From positions 218,934,290 through 218,998,289 of the forward strand of contig CM073885.1 of the NCBI GenBank assembly GCA_037176705.1: DNA of 64,000 nt, written 5' to 3'. Shown one piece after another: positions 1 to 10,900 of this stretch (within the stretch, counting starts at the first letter, position 1; each line of letters begins with the position of its first letter). This stretch comes from Molossus alvarezi. Lineage: Eukaryota > Chordata > Mammalia > Chiroptera > Molossidae. The notes under the pieces were generated by a model, which made no database searches, was not told the origin of the DNA, and saw only the letters and a program-made list of their open reading frames with translations. Made by a program: the position numbers and the translations under genes.

Positions 1-160
1 TATTGATGTGAGAGAGACACATTGATTGGTTGCCTCCCACACGACCTGACCAGGGCCGGGGACCGAACCGCAACCAAGGTACATGCCCTTAACTGGAATC
101 GAACCCATGACTCTTTGGTCCACAGGCTGATGCTCCAAGCGCTGAGCCAAATTGGCCAGG
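1..160 (-). mobile_element. Ves-type SINE, cut by the window edge
   Basis: It reads on the minus strand: the CT-rich body and B-box-like part, ending with the head complement gagccaaattggccagg at 142-160. The tail lies beyond the left edge. Confidence 0.88.
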
Positions 161-369
161 ACTAGATTTTATTTTAGATCAGACACTAATAGCATGACTC
201 TTTGTTTCTCAATGCAGGTTATGCAGTTTTCATTCCTGTACACTGAAGAAGGAAGGAACAAATTCGATCATGACAATTGCTGCCTTTCGACAGATGTAGA
301 CTTGTGTGCAAGGCATACTGTATTTATATTTTCAAACATCTTTTCTAACTTCATATTAATGGTTTGAGA

Positions 370-480
370 AAGATATTATCCCCATTTTATAGTTGAGGAA
401 ATTGAGGCCCCAAACCCTTAGGCAACATGTGGTAGAGTTCATCTGTTTGGTTCTTTCAGTTTCAAAATCTAAGACCACAC
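370..480 (+). repeat. MIR fragment
   Basis: It has the 'atccccattttatagttgagg' type core (about 378-400), followed by a diverged 'gaggc...' segment. Confidence 0.55.
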
Positions 481-734
481 AGCAATCAGACGTAGAATAA
501 ATGCAATAGGACCGTGTATTTTCACTTGTTTGTATGTTACTCTGTAAGCAGTAGCTAACCCTGCCTTGACTGAAGCTCAGTATAAGCAAAGACACAGTCT
601 TCTTTATCTCCACATCCTCAGGACCTAGAGTAGTGGTCAAAGGAGAATGAACAGAGGAGGGAGAAGTGAGAGAAAGGGAACAGGGAAGAGGGGCAGTGGG
701 AAGCAGAAATCCAAGTCTCCTAACATATATGCAG

Positions 735-955
735 GACCTGCTAGGGACCAGGCACCATCCTTAAGGACATGTGTGAATTTACTCATTTAATCCTTACAAC
801 AATGCTGTGTGGCAGATGCTATTGTCTCTGCTTTACCCATAGGCAACTGAAGTACAGGTTCAAGAAGGTGCTGTTTGTATGTGACAGAACCAAGACCGGA
901 GTCCAGGTGGCTTGGCTCCAGAGCTTCCGGTCTCAAGCACCATGTTGCACTCCTT
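735..955 (+). repeat. MIR
   Basis: It contains diverged MIR core blocks: 'accaggcacc', 'actcatttaatccttacaacaa' split over 779-802, a degenerate 'ccattttacagatg' block and the 'cagagcttccg' end. Confidence 0.75.
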
Positions 956-2439
956 CCCTCCCACCTTAGGGTCTGCAGAATGAATGCACACAGCTCCATC
1001 CTTAGGCCTTCGTGAATAATGGACATTTTCAGTAGACAAACCAATATAAACACGAGTTAAATTCTACTCTTTCTGTACTCAAAGTGTACAGTCTTCTGAG
1101 CTACTCATTCTAATCTCACATGGTGCATGTTAGTTTGGTTGTTTTAACTTTTCCTCTTATGGGTTCTTATATCTAGGAGTTGTGTGCACAGTTTAATGGT
1201 CCCACCAGAGTGGAATAGAGGTTGATTGATAAGAGAAGCAACACAAGCAAGAAAGATTGTCTTGAGGACAAGGCGAGCTCAGTCTGTATCCAGATTTAAT
1301 ACCAGGATTTCTAAAGAGAGACTGTGGAACCACCACTCTGATAGAGGAAATGCAATGTATTCAGGACAAGTGGTACCCAAGAGCCATTCATGCAAGAGTG
1401 TGCAAGGTTATGTGGTGTGATGGGGGTGAGGGGTAAGGCAAGGGGCATCCATCCGTGCATCAAGCCTGACCATCATGCTATTATGAGGCAGGCTATTAAT
1501 TCCTGAAAATGGGTCACAACAGGACACGGTGGCAGTAGAAGCCCAGCCCTAGGGTGTCCGTGGTGTCAAGAAGAGTAGAACAGGTGGGCAATAGAGATGT
1601 TGGACTAGATCCCAACTGGTGGCAAAGGAAACCGAGGAGTTAAGGCAGACACCTGAATGCCAAGCCTACAATGTGAGACATGGGTACTAAGAGGGTGATT
1701 AAAACTTGGTCCTACCAGCTGCAGGAAAGAGGCAACTTACATGTTTCCTGTCTCTGGTTAGATTGGTATAAAAACTGAGTGGTGCTGAGCATTAAAGTGA
1801 TAAAGTATCAGACTCCAAGGCTGAGAAGGCGGGGGAAATGAAGCAGGGACCGGTGTGGGGCGTATAATGTGGTCTATCTGTGCAACATTATTCTGTGTAG
1901 TCAAGCACAAAAATATAACACTGATATTAATATATGCACCCATATGTCCAGGACTGTATGCACACAGTGTGTGTGTGCGTGTGTACGCCACGAGATCAAG
2001 GGAAAGGGACGATGATGAGGCCCCTAGGTATGCGATTCTCTGGCAAGACTCCTGTCGTCTTCCCCTCCCCTCTGGTTACCTGCTTGAACTCCTCTGATGA
2101 AGAGGCCTGTCTACGTGCCGCTTGGCTCTGCCCCACATTTGTCACTCTGCCTATATCCGACACAGCAAGCCTGAATATTAATCAGGCAATTTCTGGTAAT
2201 TCGTTTCCTCGGCACAATGTTCACTTTCTTTTGGTTTTGATGGGTCAATAAAGTGGAGAATTATGCAGGTCATAACACAAATGACCCTGCCAAGAGAAAT
2301 GAATCCAGAAAAAACCTGCTGTGACCATAGAATGGGAGGCTTCTTTTTGAAAAGCTTAACACGTACTGGAAGAGCGTTGGTTGACTGATTGACTGATTAA
2401 CTTCCAAGGTCAATGGTGAAAAAATCACCAAAAATGACC

Positions 2440-2718
2440 CAAGCAGAAATATTGAAAAAAATTCCAATAATGAAAAGGGATTAAGAAAAAAAACAAAACA
2501 AAACAAATATTTATAACATATAGACACACAACAGCATGGTGACAGCCAGAGGGAAAGGGGGGTAGGGGTAGGTAGAGGTGGGCAAGGGGGCGAGAAATGG
2601 GGATGGAAAGAGACTTTGGGGCAATGGGCACATGCAGAGTGCAGATGATGCTTGACTGAGTGTATACTTGAAACCTGTATGGTTTTGCAAACCAATGTCA
2701 CCCCAATAAATTCAGTGA
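2440..2718 (+). mobile_element. L1 3'-end-like segment
   Basis: A purine-rich 'gagggaaaggggggtagggg' block is followed by 'acttgaaacctgtatggttt' and 'caatgtcaccccaataaattc', which resembles bat L1 3' UTR ends with an AATAAA signal. Family assignment is from memory. Confidence 0.5.
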
Positions 2719-3499
2719 AAAAGAAAGAAAGAGTGTTGGGGTAGTAGTCTCAGCACCAAGACACTGTATAGAAATTGATCACAAGTTTATCTTTAATTTT
2801 TAAAACCACTCTTTCTCTCTCTCCTCTCTCTATCTTTCCTTTTGCTCTCTCCTTTCTTCTCATTTTGTGCATAAAAATGCAACCAAGCTGAACTAAAGCA
2901 AATTGGTTTAATTCCCTGGAAGGAATTAAATTTTCCCAGCAACTCTCTTCCAGAGGCATTTGTGTATGGCTATGTGGATGGAATGTGGAAGCAGCCAGCT
3001 ACGTAAACCAATAATCAAATAAAACATTACCCATGCTGAAGTGCCTGAAAACAGCATTAGCATCACCAATTAAATCACTGGGCACAAGAGGAAGGAAAAT
3101 GCTCCCCCAAAAGAAAAAGAAAATAAATTAAAGAGTAAATATGTATATGGGATTGGGGCAGGGGGTAGAGGCAATATGGAGGGAGGAATAAAATCTAAGG
3201 AAAATTAATTCCCTCTTAAAGGAAAATCTGTCACAGGAGTGCTAAGAAGAGGTCTCTTTGATGGGATAGAAGCAAGGAGTAAAGAATACATTCAGTGATT
3301 TCATCAAATTGAAATTTCAGCAGTTTGCCTAAATTGCCCAAACATTAGATACTTACAAAGCCATTTGTATGTGCCCACTCTGAACGTGTTCTAAAATAAC
3401 AGGTAAATAGAACATGACATGTAATAAACATTAAGGGCTCTTTTCTCTTGTATGGCTGAAACTTCGATTGAAACACTGGTCCTTCAAGGATCACCAAGG

Positions 3500-3620
3500 G
3501 TAATACATTCCTTCATTCATCAAACACTTGTTCAACAAGTGCTGAATGCTTTTACAGCCCTTGACAATGGGGATGCAGAGACACAGAAGGCATTCCTGTG
3601 GCCCTCAAACTGCCCTGAAG
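3500..3620 (+). repeat. Old mammalian interspersed repeat, family not assigned
   Basis: It shows 'cattcattcatcaaacacttgtt', a diverged 'gtgctgaatgc' and 'gggatgcagagacacagaagg' blocks, a common mammalian repeat pattern. Similar copies occur near 40590-40710, 42140-42230 and 56610-56710. Confidence 0.5.
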
Positions 3621-4845
3621 CCAGGCCCCGAAGCTAGTGTGCCTTCCATACTCGGTGATGGGACCAGCCCCGCTCGCCTCGGGTCTGCATGCAGATGGTA
3701 CCAGTGTTTCCTCTGAAGACGGTGTCCACGGCTCTGTGCACTGTGCTTCTGACCACCGCCTGGAATGAGGGGCCAGCAGCCTCCCCACCTGGGACCTTCA
3801 CTTGGCCTTGGAGCTCATTCAACCTGCACATCTGAAGAATCTATGTACTTATTCTCTTCATACTTTCTCTTAAAATGATTTCCCTGAAAATCTAACCAAG
3901 GGCATGAAAGAGAGGGGTATATCAGCTGACCCTCAGCCTGGCCCACCTTCCGAGTTTCACCTAGGATCTGCCCATTTCCTGCTCAGCTGCAGAGCGTGGC
4001 TATCACAGGACCTGGGGAGACATCCTAGACACTCCCTCGGCCTGTCTGCCTTTTCCGACACCTGCCGCTGCACGCCTGCCGCAGCTCCTGGGCACCCTGT
4101 CTCCTCCGGAAGGGGATTCTGCCCTAGGACTCCGCCCTGTCTTCCCTTTCACCGTTACCCCTTCTCCCATTTCGGCACTTAAATTTCTTCATATATTTAC
4201 TTTTTTACTTAGACCCATGATTCTAGTCACTATTGAAAAAATGATCAAGTATAAGCAAAGATTAAATTATATTAAGACTATTCCCACCTCCAGAGATGAT
4301 TACAATATTAGAATTTCAACTAGATCTTAATTTAAAATAAAGGTAGGCATATAAAGCTAATAAAATACGTAGATAGTAACGTTTAAGAGCAAATGCCTAC
4401 ACTTTCTGGGTCCAAGTCTGTTATTGTGATGTCACTTTCTTATTTCTGTTTCTCCCTCTCTCTTTAGGTGGAAATGAAGTTTAAAAAACACATACATGTA
4501 TTTTCCCCTTTATTTTCATTTAAGCCCTGTGTATTTATACTACGAAGGAATCTAATTTACAGCATAATAACAATCCTGAACCAAAAGTATGGGGTTAATT
4601 AAACACTACCCCATGCTCCCAAGTGTGCGCAGAAGGACTTATAAAAAGGGCATCACCTGTGCACATCACTAAAGCATGAATAGGTTCTAAAAACAAGGTG
4701 TGTCATCTCTCATCCACTGTTCTCAGCCCCTTAGGAGTCCCATTCAGAATTCCTTCTCTTACTTGAAAAGCTGCCTACAGCTCCTGGTGACCAGATGGCT
4801 TGGGAGTAGGGAGTGGCTTTCTCAGTGGCCAACACCCAGTGATAC

Positions 4846-4980
4846 CTGCACAGGAGTGGTGGTCTTGGAAGAAGCCGTCCCCACAGGTGGACACGCACTG
4901 TCCATGCCGCATCAGCAGGGGGGGCCGGCAGGAGGAGCACTCCAGCCCGCTGGTGCACGTGGAGCACTGTGGCTGGCAGG
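4846..4980 (-). CDS. FRAS1: FRAS1 exon l: furin-like repeat 2
   Basis: The exon has 135 bases, phase 1/1. After completing an Ala codon it encodes CQPQCSTCTSGLECSSC, then RPPLLMRHGQCVSTCGDGFF and HHSCA. The acceptor is cggagccag and the donor gtatca. It is the last FRAS1 exon I can identify toward the left edge. The expected next repeat (CHESCAGCWG in human, from memory) was not found in 1-4845. Confidence 0.96.
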
Positions 4981-7900
4981 CTGGCTCCGGGCAAGGGTGA
5001 GAAACAGAAAAGTGAAGCTGTGGTTAGCTCGAGACACCACCCAGAGTCCATTCCTACACAGCCCAACTCCGAGGCTCTGGGCCACAGAGAACAAGAACGG
5101 CAAGAAAATAACTCAGCCTTCATTTATACAGCACGTGTTTCCTGCCAGGCACTGTGCGAAGTGCTCTACTTATATGGATGCATTTCCTCTTCACAACAAC
5201 CCTATGGGGTAGATATTATTCATCCCCATTTTACAGGTGAGGACCAACCGCACAGAGGTTACGCGTGAGGTTGGCATGGGAAGCCAGGCAGTTTGGTTCA
5301 GGGGTCTGTGTTCTTTTCTTTTTATCCACGAGTCCCCAAAATCTTTCTCACTCAATCATTTTACAAAGTATCCCTGGCTTCTTTTGCTCCACAACCTATG
5401 GCAGAGATATAAATAACCTTTAAACAGTCTGAAGGAAAGTAGGAATAAGTGAATGATTATAAAAATAATAAAAGCAGTTACCCTTTATTGAGCCCTGACT
5501 ATAACCTAGACATTATTCTAGATACTCTACATGTATTGACACACTTACTTTTCATAGTCCTTTGAGGAAGGTACCAGAATTACCCTACTTTATAGTTGAT
5601 AATACTGAGGCAAAGAGAGGTTCAATACTCACAGCCTGGGTATGAACCTACACTCCCTTAAATTCATAGTCAACCCTACGAGTCACCGATAGACAAAAAA
5701 AAAAGTAACCATGATTTGTCCTCAACCATGCCAGATTTTCCCAGGAAAGTTCTCCTTTTCCATGTATAAGGGTTCTAAAATGCACACGAACCCATTCTGG
5801 TAAGAACCCACAGGAGGTAATCTCTATTACCATTTACCTGTATGATGTGGAGAAAGCCAGTTAATTCTCTGTCCCACATGGTCCACATTTATAAAATGAG
5901 AATGTTCTAGTAAGTGATCTTGAAGATCTGTGTCAATTCTAAATTTCTATCTTGGATTCACTTTGTGTTTTACTAAATGACACTAAGCATCCTGATATTA
6001 CTATCCTTGAAAGTGTTTAAAAATGAAAAATCCAGCCATGACTACCCAGTAAGCATCTGCCCTCCCTATCACCTATCTTCTAGTAAGCATCAAAATACCT
6101 ATAAAATATTAAAAGAAAGAGACCTGCAGGTAAAGAGCCCGAGTAACCCATGGGTGGCTTTACTACGTACTAGTGGTTTTTGGAAGTTGTACATGTCCTA
6201 CATTCATGACCCCCTCCTTGACAACGGTCAGCCTCTGTTCACCTCTGCCTGGAGCCATACCTAAACAGAGAGCGCCTGCGTGATAAAACCCTGGGCCACA
6301 GCTGTGCACACACCGACCATTCCGCAGCGACTTTGTGGGGTCCTGGCAGAGGTCACAGTGGTCTGGAGATTGAGAGCAGGCCAAGCAGTCCGGGTGGCAA
6401 TAAACTACAATCAAAGACAAAGATGAAGAAAACTCAGTGAAGACCATCAGATTTATTTCTCTTACATCCTTTTGAAAAAGAATCTCGAGGTGTGGAGCTG
6501 TGTAGAATATGAAGAATAGAAAATTCTGGAATTTAGGTATGAAAAAGCCTCCCAAACAAACAAACAAAAAAATGCTTTTAGTGCAAGATTTTCAAGAATC
6601 TCTCCTTATCTGAAATATCACCGTCTCCCGTAGCTACAAATTGGAGATGCTAAACACATTACCGAACCAGCCCTATGAATGCGTCTGCCTGCTCCAATGT
6701 CTCTTAAGACGGGAATGACCAGCTCTGCAATGTAGAATTTAAGTAGATTCAATAATTTATGACTTTTCAGAAGTTCTTAAGCTTTGATGTGAATAAAAAG
6801 TTAGGACATAAAACCTACAATTTTAAAAAATCGTTACTTTCTTTAAAAAATAAGAAAACAGCCAGTTTTCTTTTTCTCCAAAATTTCAAATCTCATTCCC
6901 AGTAATTGGGGTTATCACTGAATTTAACGGCAATCGTCGGCAAAGACGTTCTCTCAGGTTTTGAAGTAGTTAGGGGCCAAGTTTTCAAGGTATGGTATCT
7001 TATAACATGCTAACTAAGTATTTGTTTTGGGAAAGCCCAGAGAGCCACTTTGGTGAAGTTAATGTAATTAAACCATGAAGTTGTTTTGCTTTTCTGGTGA
7101 TAAACCCTTCACAGAAACACTGTGATTAGCCAAAATAAGTTGAGTGCTACAAGAGCAACTGCCAGTATGAAAAACTGCAACCCACGGATGAAAACAATTA
7201 ATTATGAAATATGAATGGAAGGAAATGCCACTTCTCATAAAGACTAAGCTCACAGGCAAACGACTGCTCAGCCGTGGCAACTCCAGTGCTTGCCAGCAAT
7301 TATTAACTGGAACTAATTCAACCCCAGGTGACTTGAAAGCAGAGTTGCAGAACAAGTAGATAAAATTTTCCTTAGGAAGGAAATTAATGAGTCTTTAAAC
7401 TTCAAACACCCTTTTGAGAACTCCGAAAGGAACCATCTTTTTAATAGCTCACCTTAAAAATAATGGACAGCCATAACAAACTTTCATATTCTTATATCTT
7501 CAAAAATGAAACTGTTCTAACATATATAAATAATTGCCTTTACAGATTTCCAAAAAAAAAAAAAATGATGTTATTTGACTTTTCACAATCATTTTGTAAG
7601 ATAGAAAAAGCACATTTTATCAACAAGAAAATTAAGATTTAGAGAGGGTCAGTACGCAGTTGATTTTGACAATACATGAACAAAGATTAATTAACATCCT
7701 TTGTTTAAAAAATTAGGAAGGAAGAAACAAACCACCAACACATCCAGTGGGTAGCTTGGTGGGGGAAATCAAGGGTCGGGGAGAATTTTTGGACAGTAGA
7801 AATAAATTAGACACGGACACCCACCTGCTGTGCATTCTGGACAGCAGCGCCCCTTCACCACCTGGGCTAGTGTGGCCACGGGACACGGTGGACAAGAGGG

Positions 7901-10900
7901 CTCGTAGCACGTTACCTGAGACCCCCGGCACTCACACACCTTGCAAGGACCATCCTCCCACTTCTCCCCCTCCTAAAGGAAACAGGAAAGAGAGACATGT
8001 TGTCACACTGCAGAGATTCAGAAGACAGTGTGCTGCTAGGGAATTTATCATTTCTAGAAGGGACAAAGTGAAGGCTCCTGATTAGTACCATGTCAAACCC
8101 AACTCTGAAATAGGACGGCAGTAGAAATGTCCTGACTTCAAAAGGACAGTATTTCTACCTCTTTGTTTTTAATTGGTTTATTTTAACGTAGAACCCAAGC
8201 AGAAACTGTGAACACACTCTGGGGCTACCAGAATAAGCAAGAAGCATAGAACACTCATTTCTCAACTGAAAAAACATCTCACTGAAAAAACATCAGAGGG
8301 GTTTACTCATTACCTGGTGATTAGCAGGTACACTAAATGCAATCTTTATAATAACAGTGGGAAGCTGGCGGAAGGCTGGCATTTTCTTATGGTTACTACC
8401 ATAAGAGCAACAGAGTGGCCGCATTCCTAAAGTGAACGTTCCTGCAGGCACCTTTTTAGGGGTCTGTAGATGTGCCAGGGGCTGCCCCACACTAAAATGT
8501 TCTTTCCAGCCAACTGACTTAAGGTTCTAAACATCAGTACTTTGACAGTGAATCCAATGTGAATTATAAAGTTCCGTTCATTCATGCATGCATTGCTCAC
8601 TATCCCCCTCGCCCAGGATAGAGGAAAGAGACATAGGTTCCCACCAGCATGTTTTGGGCTAATGAAGGAGGTAAAACACGTAAAAAGAGAAGAGCATATT
8701 TTAAAACAAAGATTTGATAAAATATTTACTAGGCTAGACGATGTTAAAATTCCAAACACTGTGACAGTATTTAGCAACAATGAAGGACAATATTACGAAA
8801 ATGAGAAATATTATCTTGAGAAAGCAGAAGTGGGTTTCTTCCATTTCAAGGCAAACCAGATTTTATAACCTCCAGAATTATAAGGTTGCTTGAGTGAACA
8901 AACAAGAGAAACCACACAACACTGTCCTGAAAACAACACAGAACGAACACTTGGTATTTCTTTTTGGTTTGTTTGTTTTTGTTAATCCTCACCCGAGGAT
9001 ATTTTTCCATTGATTTTAGATAGGGTGGAAGCGAGGAAGGGAGAGACAGAGAAACATTTACCTTTTTTTTTTTATCCTCACTCGAGGACATTTTTTGATA
9101 TTTTGTTCAGATAGAGTGGGAGGGGGAGAGAGAGAGAGAAACATTGATGTGAAAGAGACACATCCAGTGGTCACCACCCACACGACCCAATCAGGGCCGG
9201 GGACAAACTGCAACCGAGGTACATGCCCTTAGCGGGAACCGAACCCGGGTCTCTCTAGACCGCAGGCCAATGCTCTGATCGCTGAGCCAAACCAGCCAGG
9301 GCAAGACAGAGAAACATTTATGTGAGAGAGACACATCGGACTGGTTGCATCCTGTACTACCCCAACCAGGGCTGGTGATCAACCCAGGCACATGCCCTTG
9401 ACTGGGAATCGAACCTGTGACCCTTCAATCCACAGGCCAACGCTCTAACTGCTGAACCAAACCAGCCAGGGAAATACTTGGTATTTCTTGGGGAGTGAAG
9501 ACTCTCAAGACCCAAAAAAATCTCTCTTTCACGCTTTGTAGTAGATGAAATTGCACTAATGGCTAAACTGAGTTTTTAGGCCAAACAAAATTAGGACAGA
9601 TAAATCATCACAAGAACAGACAATAATCTATATAGGAGCTTATAGTTGAAGTATTAATTACCAATGGTAGAAAAAAAATAAGCTAAAGAAAGGAGGAAAA
9701 GTTCAATGAATCAAAGTCTTAGTTATCATTAGAATTCTTAATTCTAGGCCATGGCCATCAAACATGACTATTAAAAATATTAAGGCAGTGCCCAGCCCAC
9801 ATGGCTCAGTGCTTGAGCATCGACCCATGCACCAAGAGGTTGCTGGTCCAATTCCTGGTCATGACACATCAGGTTGTGGGCCAAATCCCCAGTGGGGGGC
9901 ATATAGGAGGTGGCCAATCGATGTTCCCTCTCATTGATATTTCTATCGCTCTCTCCCTCTCCCTTTCTATCTCTCTAAAGTAAAAAAAAAATTATTTTAA
10001 ATACTAAGGCAGTGAAGTTCCCCAAAACAGTTTATGCAGATCATTGTTTGAACCAATTTTATAAGTATCTATATAAAGTTAAAAATCTATACTTACTGGA
10101 ATACGTTTAACTTCACTAGCATTTGAAGACATCTAGGAACAAGAGAAATGTATTTATTATATCCACTAAGAAACTATTAGGTTGATCTATCTATTTTTTC
10201 ATTAGTAACTATCCATTTTCCCCCAAGTGACATGCAATATCATTCATTGGTTATGAGTAGGAATAAAATCTATCTTTATCGAAAATAAGAAAAGCATACC
10301 AATATGAGGTGAAGACAACATGCCCAGGAAACATTTCTAAATTCTCATTCTCACTTAGTATTTCAGCACTTGGCTTCAACTTCTCTCAGTAGGAAGGACT
10401 TCAGAGTCAAAAGATTTAAGCTTTTAAGGATTCTTGGAACTTGAGTGGTACTAGATAGAGCACTATGTGGATTTGTACTTATTTAAAACAATTTTCTTTA
10501 CTTTAATGCCACTGGGCTTAATTTACCTCTAAAAATGAGCAGGAGAATTAATACTATGATTGAGAAAATACAAAATCAATATTTATAGGGAATCTTTAAA
10601 CTCTTAAATTCTTAAGAAACAAGAATGAATGAACTATGACATACCACTATTAAACAATGCCAACAACATATTAACAACAATATCACTTTAAAGCTGTTTT
10701 TGTGTGCCAGGCACTCTTTCAGGGCTGTGTACATATCATCTCAATAGACGAATGACGTAAATGCCATTTTTATCCCTACTTTACAGCGGAGGATTAAGTA
10801 ACTTGCCCAAGATCACAGTATGTGGCAAAGTAGGAATTTCAACCTCGTGCCCGCACATTAACACTACACAATACTCCTCCTCAGCAGATCCAGAACCCGG

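Larger units (their letters stand above)
1..4845 (-). other. FRAS1 intron after exon l (partial)
   Basis: No exon is recognised. It holds a SINE fragment at the left edge, one or two MIRs, an L1 3'-end-like segment near 2440-2718, and an old unassigned interspersed repeat near 3500-3620. The region 3620-4180 is GC-richer and otherwise unannotated; I see no splice-bounded FRAS1-like exon there. Confidence 0.8.
4981..6260 (-). other. FRAS1 intron k-l
   Basis: This 1280-base intron contains two MIR copies and otherwise unremarkable sequence. Confidence 0.9.
7973..10096 (-). other. FRAS1 intron i-j
   Basis: The intron contains the nested SINE pair at 8963-9475 and another SINE at 9791-10004, only about 90 bases from the end of the microexon on its donor side. 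Confidence 0.9.

Noticed and set aside
2270..2701. 143-codon open reading frame on the minus strand
   Set aside because: It overlaps an L1 3'-end-like segment and has low-complexity composition rich in Pro, Leu, Phe and Ser.
3552..3831. Possible additional FRAS1 furin-like exon in the GC-richer 3.6-3.8 kb region
   Set aside because: The minus-strand frames have few cysteines, no CxxC spacing and no match to the repeat expected after exon l.
4700..5212. 170-codon open reading frame on the plus strand
   Set aside because: It lies antisense to FRAS1 exon l and extends into the intron on both sides. The minus strand has the conserved Cys-rich product with correct splice sites.
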